From Mortierella sp. BCC40632 (taxonomy: Eukaryota > Mortierellomycota > Mortierellomycetes > Mortierellales > Mortierellaceae): a stretch of DNA of 64,000 nt. Of this stretch, positions 20,409 to 32,562 are shown one piece after another (within the stretch, counting starts at the first letter, position 1; each line of letters starts with the position of its first letter). The position numbers and the translations under genes were made by a program. The notes below the pieces were generated by a model that saw only the letters and a program-made list of their open reading frames with translations, searched no databases and was not told the DNA's origin. The stretch covers positions 2,698,001 to 2,762,000 of the forward strand of contig WAEK01000003.1 of assembly GCA_011634665.1 (NCBI GenBank), in the 5' to 3' direction.

Positions 20409-23400
20409 CTATAGAATAGCCCGAGAGTTGTATCTATCGCCTGTAGACTTGGCTTCTTCCACAGGTGGCCCGCTTCGGTCATTCGGGCCGCTGCTCGGAT
20501 CGGTCATGCTCTCATTAGTGTCCATATATAATCCGAGCGGCGTCGGTTGCAATAAACCACGGCTCATAATATAAGACCTCGCCACACCGAACCGGATTTT
20601 ACCCGTGTCAATCATATGGGCTGTCACCTCATCCACCGAGGCCGGCGGGGTACCTGCAGAGATGGCAATATTACGCGCATGCAATGCCATATGTCCTCGT
20701 TGGATGCCTTCTGTCACTAATGCTCGCACCGCAGCAAAGTTTTGGGCGAGACCAACGGTTACCATGGCCTATTTTTGGAAGAGGGGGGGATGGAGGGATT
20801 CAGTTAACACCGAAAGGCAAAATGGTTAGTAAATGGGTAACAAAAAGAAAAGACTCTAACAAGGTAACAGACAGAGAATAAATATTCACATTCACTCTTC
20901 TTACCATTGCAAGCTCTTTTGAATCAGGGTATCGCATGACGCCGAGTGTAAATGCATGGACTGGATTCGTGCTTAGGACACCACCTTTTGTCCCAACCAT
21001 GATGGGCATTTCAAGCTCTCCGCAAAAGACTAAGGCTGCTTGGCCCTTGTGACCTTGTCGTAGTCGCTCTTCATCCTCTTCAATCCAATATCTTGTCAAT
21101 GGTTTATATGCATCGCCCCGATACATGCGCTCTTGGTTGGATAGACTCAGTCTTCTCTTTCGACCATTCTTCCGTTCACAGGAACCGTTCTCGCCAGAGA
21201 GTTGACCATCGGCAGAGGGACATGTGGTCTTGTCTTCATAGGATCGTTCCGAGTAGGTGCCTGCACCACTCGCCCACGCATGTGCTCCTGCCTCAACTGC
21301 CCTCCAATCCTGTCCTGTCGCTATTGCCACGGCGTCGATTCCATTCATAATGCCTTTGTTATGAGTTGCTGCTCGATATGGGTCCAGGTCGGCCCATTCG
21401 TAGGCCTCCAGCATCCTGACTGCTACTTCTGAGCCAGGAATTGATTTATAGCCCATATGTGAAAATGGAAGCCGGAACGTTGACTATTCAATGTCGGAGG
21501 AAAATAAATGGGAGTGAGAAGGGAAGCGTCAATGGGTCAATAACATTGCAACTTCAATCCACTTTAGAAACCCCTAATAAAAATTAATAACTTACCTTGG
21601 CAACTCGGTCAACATTCAGATTACTGAGAATTCGGACGCCAACTCGACCACCACTTAGCTTGGCTAGGAAAGGTGCTACCCCTTCAGCAACTGTGTTGGC
21701 ACAATTGGCACCCATGGCATCACCCACGTCAATATGCAAATGAACCACCAACCATTCGGAACATCTTGCAGTGTTCACGACTTCCAATGAGGTAGTCGGC
21801 TTCCTGTCGGGTAAGGTCGAGACGGGGATGACACCGTGTTTGATCAAGAGTTCCTGTCCCTTGAAGCCTGCACGATCCCGCCGCCTACGAATCCTGTGAA
21901 AGGTCACCTTTTGAACACCTCCCCCGCGTTGGACCATATTTAGACAGAAATGATTGGCCTCTTCCTGGATTTCCAAAGCCCGCTCCTTCATCCGAGTCAA
22001 TGCTTGATCCATCTCACTATCGAGGATATCCAGCAATTGTACCTGGGCGACAATCATATTACGTTCTGGGGCCCAGGCCTTGAATCCTTGATACGAAGAG
22101 ATGGTTTTAGCCGCACTCGAGACGGCTGCCACCACGGACGGCTCTTCGATCGCCATGGGGATTACAAATGGGGACCCATTGATTGAAAAATTGAATGCTA
22201 GACCCAAAGGAAGACCCAAAGTTCTATTTGAGCAGGAGAGGTCAATGCGTTAGTGTGGGCTGCGAATGTAAAACCTTTCCTTGCCAGTCGGGCTTTGTTG
22301 ATCTTATTACCCAATACAGTTCTCGATCATATTGTTGGCGATTTGTTCATCTAGCCCACCGACTGGAAAAGGGGCACCTTCTTGCTCGATAGCAATTACT
22401 GCATCGAGACGAGCATCAAGTGAAAGATCTCCCTCTAGCAGATGTCCATTAGGCGAACCAACCATCCGACGCTGCTCTACCAAATTCGAGATCGTCGTCG
22501 GCTTTCGTTCCCGTTCCAGCTGTTCACGTCGTTCCTCCTCTGTAATGGGCTCATCGTCCGTCCCTTGGGTAAGCTCTCTCTCAAGCGCACTCCTCTCATG
22601 CGGATCGAGAGATCTCGAAAGCTTCCTTTGAAGAAGAGTCGGTGGTGGTGGCATGGGGCTCGAGCTGGCATGTGACACACTCTGCTCTAGCTCTTGATCC
22701 GATGAGATACTGTTCTCGTCGCCCGAAAAGTTGAGCAAAGACTCGCCAGATACTTCGATCTCTGTTCCCAAATCGTGGGACGGGCCGTGGTTCAGGGCTT
22801 TGATACATGTGTCGGGGAGACTCATTGCTTCTGCAGCAGAGAGGGTGTCCATCGAGGGATGAGGACTACTCTTTGGACTTTCCTGCGTCGCAAACGAGGG
22901 GGCGAGCAATGATTCCTTTAGTTTGGTTGTCTGGGCTCCTGTCCTAAGGGATGAGATATGGGTCGATTCCAAAGACGCTGCTGTAGCAACTTGGGAGGTG
23001 GGTACAGGGGAAAGGACGCTCGTCAGGGTTAAATTCGGGTCAAAGGCCTTAATGTTTCCTCTATGCGGGGTCGACTGTCCTGACGTCTTGGCGGACGTCT
23101 GAGCGGACGAAGCGAATGACTCGAGAGACGATGGACGAGTCAGGTGCGGAAAGGCCAGGCTTAGTTGAGTGCGTCGTTCTTTGATGGTCTTTTTGTAGAA
23201 TCCAGACCAGTAAGTATGGGTTCGAATGCCATCCAGAGAAGATGCAGTATTGGTGTTGATGGTCAGCGGCGCATTATGGCCATTGCTAAGCGGAGATGCC
23301 ACTCCATTCTTGGCCCCTGTCAAAGATGTAGTCACTGGCGGAATGTGCATTTGTTGGTCGGAGTCAGCATTGGGCGTAGGTAGGGTATCGGTCGAACGTG

Positions 23401-23527
23401 GGCCATTGTTGTGGATGGATGGGATAGTAGGGTGCCGAGAAGGATCCGCAGATAATGTCGCAGAAGCGACAGCTCGGAGCGGGTTCATTCGAGACGGGGA
23501 CAGAGGCGAAGGATGAGAGATTGGCAT
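20409..23527 (-). CDS. Class II (bacterial-type) HMG-CoA reductase
   Basis: Interconverts HMG-CoA and mevalonate. Four exons (23527-22311, 22223-21596, 21483-20905, 20768-20409) join in frame to 927 residues. All class II hallmarks are visible: catalytic Glu402 in [36 protein letters not shown] near 574, Lys658 in [13 protein letters not shown], Asp674 in [13 protein letters not shown], and His834 in [14 protein letters not shown]. The 16-residue Lys-to-Asp spacing matches my memory of Pseudomonas mevalonii. This differs from the eukaryotic class I pattern (ENVIGYMPIPVGVAGP). No sterol-sensing or membrane segment is visible, so it should be soluble. The first family helix ([13 protein letters not shown], 107-119) is separated from the rest of the N-domain by a Ser/Pro-rich insertion of about 240 residues. 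A shorter charged insertion follows Asp674 ([10 protein letters not shown] to MYRGDAYK). The physiological direction (synthesis or mevalonate breakdown) and cofactor are unknown. The first in-frame ATG is at 23527. Confidence 0.93.
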
Positions 23528-25529
23528 TCCTTTTCTTTCTTTTCTTTTCTTTTTTTTCTTTTTTTGTCTCTCCTTTTCAAATCGCTTCACAGTTCCCGTT
23601 CACGTTACACTGCACAGGGTCAGTGTGGTCGAGGGGTGGGTGGATAGAGCTGCGGGCTGATCGTGGACAGAAGAGATGGAGATAGTGGTTGGGGATAAGG
23701 TCAATGATGATTAGATTGAATGTGAACCAGGTGCTGGTTGATAGACGGGGCGAACGGGTAGAGGCGGGAGGCTTGTTGAGAGGAAATGCAAGTCGGAAGG
23801 GGGATTGATGCAACCGAACACATCGGACATGAGCCTGCGAGCCAATAGAGACGGAAGGAAAGAAAGAAAGGAAGAAAGAAAAAGGAAGGACAGAACGGAT
23901 GCAGTGAAAGGGCGGAAGAGAACTAGGGGGTAGAAACACACGGTGCAGGCTTTTTATGGCGCGGTTCACAGGGCTAGGATGTACGGGATGGATAGAAACG
24001 ACAATGTCGGCGACGGACGGGCGGAGGATGTTGGACCGAGCGGAGCGTCCATTAATGGATGTTCTTTGTCGCGCGAAAGTCAACGGAGTGCCTTGTACGT
24101 GGCACGCTGCTCAGTCTGCCCTTCGCCTGAACAGACTGTCATCTGTTCTTGTTTAGTGGCAATCGTGGCCGTGGTCGTGACCGTGCGCATCCTAGGCCGA
24201 GAGCCATTTGCCCAGCACAAGAAAGGAAGGGCATTGTGAAGAAAAAAAGAAAAAAGAAAAAAGAGGTATTGGATGAAAACCGATTGACAAAGCTGCCCGT
24301 CAAGGCAGCAACAAGCACTCCAAGCCGTACTCCAGTTTTTATTCTGCATCCCCATGCGATGTCGTGCATCGCGGGATCTGGCGCCTCTCCCCTCGCCTGC
24401 CCCCGCGCTCCCTGGCTTTTGTTCGTTCCTTTATTACGCAAAGAACCAACCCGGGATCCCAACCTGGGCCTGATCGGGGCTGGCCGGCTATTTGGTGGCA
24501 ACTGCTGACTATGCAGCTGACCGCGCATTTGCCATTGTTGAGTGTAGAGACAAAGAGAATGTTAATACGAGATATGCAGTGGCGGAAACGCGAATGACAG
24601 CAACGATAGCAACAACAACAAAGGGGCCTTGTTGAGAAAGTCGAGGGGAGGGGGGACTGGGTCGCTGCTTGAACTGCCTTTTGTTTTTCTCCGAGCATAT
24701 TGTTCGGTCGCAGCAGGCGAGGGTGTCCTTCAGCACAGACAACAAGAGACTTTTGGTCCTTTTAGGTCTCTTTGAGCTACTCGGCGAGAGGAGCAGAAAG
24801 GAGAACAAAGGAATAGAGATAACATAAAAATGAAAAGGCATCCAATGTTCAATAGGCAAGCAAAGGGCCGAGAGCGCGGTGTGCTGTGCCTAGGACATGA
24901 AACACAAAGGGAGTGCCGCATTCCTTTATTGAATAGAGGACACTTGGCCGACCATCGACCGCGGATGCGTCTCCTTGTCCAAGACTGCATGGTCTGTGCA
25001 TCTCGGATCTGTACTGGCCCCACAGAGACGCGTCTCCTCTAGGGAGAGAGTCGTCCATGACTTGAACTGGCTGCGCTATGAAGCTGGTAGGCCAATGCTG
25101 TTACTATGAGAGCTCCGAGAGGTAACGTTGGACTTGCAACGGATATTACTTTGGCCTTGCCCCTCCCAAGATTCCGGGTGATGCATGGTGCTCTTTCAGT
25201 ATATAGACCTACCCGCTCCCCATTGCTCCCGCCTTTTCTTCTTCTTTTTCTTCTTTTTCTTTTTCTTTCTTTGCTCACCTGCACCTACACCTACACCTGC
25301 TTCTAGGACCGATCTCTTCCTAGCCTTTTACGCTTCTCAGTTCTCGTTTGTTGCGCTGTTATTCAACTCGATTTGCACCGCCACTTGTCCCCAGCTCCAG
25401 CCCAACCTTGGTCTATAGTGAGCGATCCCGGGCCTACTTAGCTGCTCTAATACAACGCTCAGAAAGCACTGGCCATTGACTAGTGCAAGGACTGCGGGAA
25501 GAAAAAAAAACCTTCACACCATTGAGAGC
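23528..25529. other. Divergent intergenic region, about 2 kb
   Basis: Lies between the HMG-CoA reductase gene and the His/Pro-rich ORF. It contains purine-rich leader sequence near 23870-23930 and a TTC/CT-rich block at 25220-25275. ORFs here lack domain signatures and I support none of them. Confidence 0.6.
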
Positions 25530-26341
25530 ATGACAATGGCCCATTCACAGCCATATTATACACGCCCATGGCCTCTTGGCGGGTCTCCACCGCGACCGCA
25601 CCCTAGAACGATAGACTTTGCGCCGCACTCATATTTGTCTCAGATACATCCCCGATCACGTCCGTCTCTTCCGCCTGCACAGCCGCACCCTCCTCTTCCG
25701 CACCATCGCCCGCCTCCACCCCATACCGTACATCCCCACCCGCATTTGCGTCAACACCCACCTCTGATGCACCCTCATGGCTTTGTGCGGCCACGCCAAC
25801 GACCTCCCCTTCCTCGGCTTTTAATGCCACCTCCGCAGCCTCCATCGCCTGTGCCACACCCCTATGCCCTGCCTAGATCGATGTCAATGTCGAAGCCCAT
25901 GCCGCCGCATGCAGTACCCTATCCTTCCCCTCCACTTTGCCATGCACCGCTGCCCTCTCATCCTTTGGAGCAAAGAAGGTCGATTGAGCACCTGCGAGAG
26001 ATTAGTGAGGCCGCCGAATTACCTTTGTACCAACCAGTCCAACCAGCACACCATACACCAGCCACTCCACCGCCTCCCCCTCCACCACCACTCTATTCAT
26101 ATCCTTCATCGAACCATTCGAGCCCGGGTTGGAATACATCGAATACGAGCTATATGCCAAGCTATTCTCCACCTCGAAGACAGGATTCAAGATCGAGGTC
26201 GCCTCTCCCGCCACCTCTTCCTCTACCACCAACAAAGGTAAGCTGGTTAAAGTCCCCACGGTCCAGGTGCCCTGGGCGAGTGCTCTCTTGTCCTGGTCGA
26301 CTCTATTCTTAATCCAAATCCAGATCCAAAAGGACATTTAA
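25530..26341 (+). CDS. His/Pro-rich low-complexity protein, uncertain model
   Basis: An open frame from ATG 25530 (a second ATG follows at 25536) runs to an excellent donor, AAAG/GTAAGC, at 26238. It encodes 236 residues very rich in Pro, His and Ser, with PPPPPPP runs and an SRSRSPLPPP tail. One short phase-0 terminal exon is possible at 26324-26341 (IQKDI then stop), giving 241 residues. Another possibility is splicing to an open stretch near 26525-26690 (DEPVSSELAHLDTFSVSS), or a long intron into the RhoGEF gene downstream as its N-terminus. A CT-rich block 250 bp upstream looks like the promoters of other genes here. I do not recognise a family and claim no function. The high proline content also allows a chance ORF. 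Confidence 0.4.
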
Positions 26342-26998
26342 AAAAAAAAAAAGTGAGCACGCGAGCAACGAGGTGTGCGATACCGCCGCGGATGAGTACC
26401 TGAATAGGCGGAAAGGGCGAGGTCATATCTTTTTCTTTTTCTTTTCATGGGAGATTGAGAGCGAGAGCAGCACGGTCACCTCCTCACATGGGTGTGAGTA
26501 TTGAGTATTGCGTGGGTGGGGGCACTCGAACTCTATCGATGAGCCAGTGTCCTCGGAACTTGCTCATCTCGACACTTTCTCGGTATCGTCGGTGTCAACG
26601 CTATTAAAAGATCAGGCCGGGGGAGAAGAGGAAGAGGAAGAGAAAGAGGAAGGTAAAGAGAAGGGAGAGTGGCAAGAAGGAGAGATGGTGCGAGTAATGT
26701 GTCTGAGAGTATGAGAGAAAGAGAAAGAGAAAGAGAGAGAGAGAGAAAGAAGAGGGGCTGTCGACAAAAGTTCCTCCTCGATAGGCCCCCTTGTCCGAGG
26801 TCGATTTCAGATGCAAATTTCAATACACGCCGGGTCTTTCAGTGGCCATGGCAACACAGGCGCAGCTGAGAGCCATGGCTCTGTTCCGTCAGACTGTCTG
26901 CTTTCCATTTGTTCATATCCCGGGTTTGCCACCACGGTGAGAGTATAGAGAGAGAGAGAAGTGTGATGGATACCACCATTGGTCTCTCTGGTGTTATG

Positions 26999-27031
<33 letters not shown>

Positions 27032-27095
27032 AGACATGGCTGCAGGGCTGCTGCAGGCTGTGAGAGAGTGTGGGAGGCGGGCGTACAGAGAGAGT

Positions 27096-27131
<36 letters not shown>

Positions 27132-27528
27132 AAGCCTCAGCCAGTTAGCTACTCCAGTGCCTGTGTGTCCCTTTAGATTTTCCTTTTCTCTTCTCGTCTC
27201 TTCTCTTTTCTCTCTCTTCTCTCTCTCTCTCCCGTCGTCGCTCTCTTCTTTCTTCCCTTCACTCCCCCTTTGGCCTGTCCGACCATTGTTTGCTTCGGCA
27301 CTGTCACCATCTCCTCTCCACGCATCTCTACTCTCATTCTTGCATCTTGCTTTCATTCTTTCTTTCTCTTTCACTTTCTCTCTTTCACTTTCTCTCCTTC
27401 ACTTCACTTTCTCTCCTTCTCTCCTTCTCTTTCTCTCACTCACTCGCTCACTCACTCACACTCTCTTCCTTCAGTCCACATATACCCTTTCTCCCTTCCC
27501 ATCTGATCCGTCAACAACTTGTGCTGCC
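26342..27528. other. GA/CT-rich promoter region of the RhoGEF gene
   Basis: GA tracts at 26710-26750, 27000-27025 and 27095-27127 are followed by a 300-bp pyrimidine-rich block (27180-27480) just upstream of the RhoGEF start. A coding-like stretch at 26525-26690 is open but not placed in a gene. Confidence 0.55.
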
Positions 27529-28619
27529 ATGAGCAGGCCTCCGATGCACATGCCCATGGGATCTCCAGGGGTAATTGCTCCTCTCATACACGCACACACA
27601 TAAACACATATACATCCACACACCCCTCTGCTAACCATCCAATCCGATCCTCTTTCTATTCATGGCCATCCTAGCCCCAATACCAACAACTAGGCTATGA
27701 AGGTCAACCAAGGCCTAATCCTGGATTCGGCGCTCAGCATCCTCTGCGCCCAATCCCACCTCATGTAAATCTACCTTCTATTATGCTCATGTGTTCTTGG
27801 TGTCTATTTTTTTTTTCCATGGCTCCAACAAAGAGACGCTAGTCGCTCATCATTCATCCTGGTCGTTGGCTTGTGCTTTCCGCTAACCGTATACGTCTTC
27901 TTGATTCCGCTTCGCCACTCCTCCACTCCACTCCACGTCCTCTGCGACTCTCTCCGCTGCTGGCCTGTGTGAACCCCCCACTTCGCAGCTTCAGCGGCCT
28001 CCGTTCGAGCAACCAATGATCCCACCTCCTAAATCGAACCCGCTCGAGGATTTGTTCGAGACCGAGAAGGAATACATTGCGGACCTGAAAATTCTGCTTC
28101 AGGTACAGCAAGCAACATCTTGACTCAGTAGTCATTCACATACACAAGCATATACACATACGCATTCGCATCCATGTCCACACACTCTCCCCTTTGGACA
28201 CAAGATCTGCTGACTGATATTCAATCTTTTCCTCCGCTTCATTCTCTACGACTCTTATAGCGGGTCTCGGCAGGATGGACTCAGGATGACCTTCCGCCCA
28301 AGGTCGTTGACCTGATGTTGCGAAACATCGAAGAGATTTATGCTGTCAACCGAAAGCTGTCCAAAAAACTTGGCGAGCTGATGGAAACCCCTGAGCCAAT
28401 GAAAGACCTGGGAACGACCCTGATGTGGTTTGTCGACACTATGGAAGCTCCCTACTCCAACTATTGCAGGAACCATGAGCCCCAATTGGACAATTGGCCT
28501 GAGATCATCAACAACGGCAGACTGCAAAACATCTTAACGGTAAGGGTGCTCGGTCTGTCGATAAAAAAGAAATGGAAAATGAGAAAATGAAAAAATGAAA
28601 AATGAAAAATGATAAATGA

Positions 28620-28667
<48 letters not shown>

Positions 28668-29894
28668 AAATAGATTCGACTCTTTGTCGTGGGCTTCTCT
28701 GTGAGGCAAGGGATACATTGGATCTATTTTATGGATTACACTGAGCTTGGGCCCTAATATGAAATGTTTGTTCTATGCCGTGTAGGAAATCGCCGCTGAG
28801 CAAGTGCAGCATGTTACACTGGACTCCTTTTTGATGAAACCAATCGACCGCCTCCACTACTACCGACGCCTCTACATGGTACGGCCCACGTTGCGTCTAT
28901 TGCTGCAAACCCTGTTCCCCCTGCACTCTCCTCTCACAGCGATTAACGCTCTTTTGAAACGGATTACATTGGTTTTTGATAGCGTCTACTAGAGTCTTCA
29001 GAGCGCGGGAATCCGGACTATGATGCGTTGGAGGCAGCCTTTATGCGAATCGATACCATTTTACGATTTGTAACCGTAGAGGTCCCAGGAACTTCCCGGC
29101 ATCCTGCTTCTCCAGCACTCTCTGGAATTTCCAGTATGTCAGCCCTTCGCAGTGCCCTTCCTTCGCCCCCTATCTCCGACCAACAACACTCTAATCAACA
29201 CCACCAACAGGGCTCTCCCAATTATCCTCCTCATGGCAGGAGCCCAATGTCACCCGCCCTTCCACCTTCGCCCCTCTCACCTGGCCTACCCAATCCTCGA
29301 CCGCCCATGCCTGCTAATGGAGATCCATCGAAGACAGCTGAGGCAATGCTGGAACTGGAACAGACTCTTGATACCTCTAGAACTCTTGATCTCTTTTCTA
29401 TGCAACCCAAGGTAAAGGAACTTGGCTAGCTCTGTGTTTACCAGGAGAAGGCCTGCTTTCGTTTGTTTGTTGTTTTTGGGTTCGTTTTGTTCATCCCTTT
29501 TCCTCGATTTTTCTTTGGATTGGTTCCTTGTTTGTAGGCGTGTGCACTCTCTTTGGCCCAAGTGGAACGACACGTGGTGATCCGAGGCAACTTTTGCTTT
29601 AGCGTCTCGACAGACAGCGGAATTGAGGAGCGATATGAAGACGGCCACATTCTGCTTCTCTCTGATTTACTCCTAATGTGCCGGACAAAAACTCAGGAAG
29701 AGATTAACAGTAACTCAGAGGGCAACAATTCTCTTTTCTGGCTCGTCTTCCCACCACTTGCGGTTCGACACGTCTCTGCTTATGATGGAACCATGGAGGA
29801 TCGGAGTAAGTTCTATGGCCTAATCGTTGTTGGATACCATGTCATTTTCGATTATGTCCTTTCGATGCGGGATTACACAGTCGACTGATTCTGA

Positions 29895-29944
<50 letters not shown>

Positions 29945-31412
29945 ATAGTCCCGGCAGTGGAGCTTAGCATTGTGAACAGAGTCCGGACACGGATATGGGT
30001 CAATGATGAGCGATTGAAGTATGATTGGATCAATGAAGTTAACAATTCACAGCAGGCGGACGCCAACAAAGCCATGGCGCAACAACCGCCTCAAGGACTG
30101 AATAGAAGCATGACACAACAGCGACCCCCCATGAGACCCCCAGGATCACCCCTTTCACCCACTTTCCAAGGCAATGGAAACTTTAATGGTCCCATGTCCC
30201 CTCAGTATGGCCCCGGCCCCATGTCTCCTCAGTACGGACCTGGACCAGTGTCACCCCGTCCACCTATGTTGGCCATGGGTGGACAGCCTCCGATGCAAGG
30301 AGGACCTGGCATGCCACCCTCGCCAGGATATCGACCCATGTCTCCAGGCGGAGGCATGGGACGACCTCCCATGATGTATCCCCCTCGTCCAGGACCACCC
30401 ATGCACGGTCACCCGCGTCCTTTTAACCGAGCCATGGTAAGCGATCTTGTTAAGCTCAAGAATATGTATTGAGTTGAGTGGAGTCAGAGTTTAGCCGCGA
30501 TCAAATCTAACCAAGAACTTGTCTCCCATCCCATTTTTGTAGAGCATGAGGCGATCCAATACGGTGGGCAGCCAAAGAGGAGGACCAAGAGGTCGAATTG
30601 TTGCCAAGGGCGATGCTGCTGCCGCCAAAGAGGTGCTCTTCAAATCCAAACCATGCGACGTTTTCCAATGGCGGGAAGAGATGTGGGATCCTTTGGTCGA
30701 AGATGATGACTGTTATGTTGAGCTGCGGTTGACGACATCGAACCGGTTAGCGATGGCGGTGATGACCTTTGAGGGCGGCCAGCTGGTGCTGAATGCCTGG
30801 ATTGTAGACTCGACGACCTTTCGACGGGCCTCCGAGACGGATGTGAGCGTGTCGATGGATATGGGTGCCAGTGTGCAATGGTTCCTGGTGGCCATGAATA
30901 CACCACGAGAAGCAGAAGAGTTTTGCATGTCGTTCCAACGCACCAAGGACCGAGCCATGTATGATCCAAATGTCCAAAAGTCCTCTTCGCCTGTGCTTTC
31001 GCGTGGAGACAGTTTGGCCTCGACGGTAACATCAACCACAGCAGGTTCGGCTCAAAAGCGACCTGTCAAGCAGACGCTGAGCACGATGTATCCACCAGCA
31101 GATTGTAAACTGTTCCTTCAAGGAGGTGAGCATGGACAATGGATCAATCTTGGATCAGCTCGCGTGGAAGTGAAACGGGAGACACCGTCAGGTCATGTAC
31201 GATTGTTCTTGACTCTTGCCTCTGGCAACCGACGCGTTTTGGACAGCGTGATTGTGCAGGAGGACTGTCTAGAGTTGGTTGGAGCCAAGAAATTGGCGAT
31301 CACGCTGATGAATCCTCAGGAGAAGATGAGCATCATTTATATGCTCCAGTTCAAGGACGAGACGATCACGACAAAGATCTTTGAGGCCCTCAGTCTGAAC
31401 GAAAACGAATAA
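27529..31412 (+). CDS. Rho guanine nucleotide exchange factor (DH-PH)
   Basis: Likely activates a Rho-family GTPase by GDP/GTP exchange at the cell cortex. Nine exons (27529-27570, 27675-27764, 27989-28102, 28261-28539, 28786-28878, 28983-29411, 29538-29805, 29949-30436, 30543-31412) join in frame to 890 residues. The DH domain spans about 57-250: it opens with LFETEKEYIADLKILL and has the conserved helix TLDSFLMKPIDRLHYYRRLYMRLL, though with RLHYY instead of the usual QR(V/L)TKY. A Ser/Pro linker follows. The PH domain (about 350-470) contains FCFSVSTDSGIEERYEDGHILLLSDLLLMC and RTRIWVNDERLKYDWINEVN. A Pro/Met/Gly-rich linker with near-tandem GPMSPQYGPG units leads to a folded C-terminal half (602-890). 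That half includes segments such as CKLFLQGGEHGQWINLGSAR that look PH/RanBD-like to me. The first start, MSRPPMHMPM, follows a strong CT tract. Confidence 0.9.
28621..28670. repeat. (GA)n microsatellite in RhoGEF intron 4
   Basis: A short A-run passes into GA dinucleotides inside the intron between exons 4 and 5. Confidence 0.9.
29898..29942. repeat. (CT)22 microsatellite acting as polypyrimidine tract
   Basis: Perfect CT dinucleotides end six bases before the acceptor CAATAG of RhoGEF exon 8. By position the microsatellite is the polypyrimidine tract of that intron. Confidence 0.9.
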
Positions 31413-32521
31413 TGGAACGAAGCAATGGCGACAGTGACAAAAGCGGTGTAGCAGGCTAGCAGGCTAGCAAGTCGACACAGCTTAAGATGTGAAGAGCAGA
31501 CAAGAAAAAGAAAAGGTTTACGAGTTGGTTGTATCCATAAGATAGAAAAACAAGAGAGTGGAAGCTCTCTTACTTCATTTCCACCCTCACTCCCTCATCT
31601 CCCCCCCTCTCATCATTGTACCCCATCTATAGGCATTAAAATCAAACCAACATCATTTTTCTCATTGTACTTCAGTATCCATGCGGCCCCATTTTTATTT
31701 ATTTGGTGGAGAGCAAAGTGAACAGTATGTATGTCATCATCCATGACGCTACACTGCACCGTACTAGGAAGAACATTGCGAAAGAAAGAAAAATGATTTG
31801 AAAACAGAGCAAGAGAGGTAATGAAAAGTGGGTGAGGTGGGGGAAACATAAGATTCACTGGTGTAGTCTATTTTTAACCATTGTATAGAAGGGGCAATCA
31901 ACCAAGATTCAGGAACGAGGATAATCTTAGAAGTAGACTTGCTTCCAGACGTTCCCTTGAGATGCATGTCAACATGGTTTTTTTTAGGAGGGAAATCAAT
32001 ATTTCGTGCTACCTTTCCAAGAAGCGTGGAAGAGAAATGTGTTACCACTTGGCAAAAGACATGAAAGTGCTGTGTGGGGACAAAGAACGACGGTTAGAGA
32101 GGAGAGCGGAGTGAGCGAAGATGAGAAAAAAAAAAAAAAAAAAAAGTTGCAAGACAATGAATCGCGAATACCATTTCCAGCTGGATCCCGTGTTTCTTAA
32201 ATGTAGCAGAACCGGTTGTACACGTATGAGGGTGAAGGAAAACAGTGAAGTGAAACCTACAAGGGGATGACCATTCGCCGCCGTTCAATGGTCGTGCAAT
32301 TGATCGATCCCAGGAGCACTCACCCTCTGGATAATCCTTCAAACTAGGCTGCTTATGTCCAAATGCATGGATCGGAGAGACCGGAACGGGGAATGAACGG
32401 GCGCCAGACGGAGCTAATTCTCAGCCTATGGGCTCTATATGGATAAGCGTCATTATGTTGCAAATCTGAGTTCTCTTGGAGTAATTGCCAGGACCTTTGT
32501 AATCCAGCTTCTGTCGTCCTT

Positions 32522-32526
<5 letters not shown>

Positions 32527-32560
<34 letters not shown>
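32527..32560. repeat. Poly-A run (34 bases)
   Basis: Uninterrupted A-run, read directly. Confidence 0.95.

Positions 32561-32562
<2 letters not shown>

Noticed and set aside
27070..27603. 177-residue Ser/Leu/Phe-rich ORF
   Set aside because: Translated GA and CT tracts of the RhoGEF promoter; overlaps its first exon out of frame.
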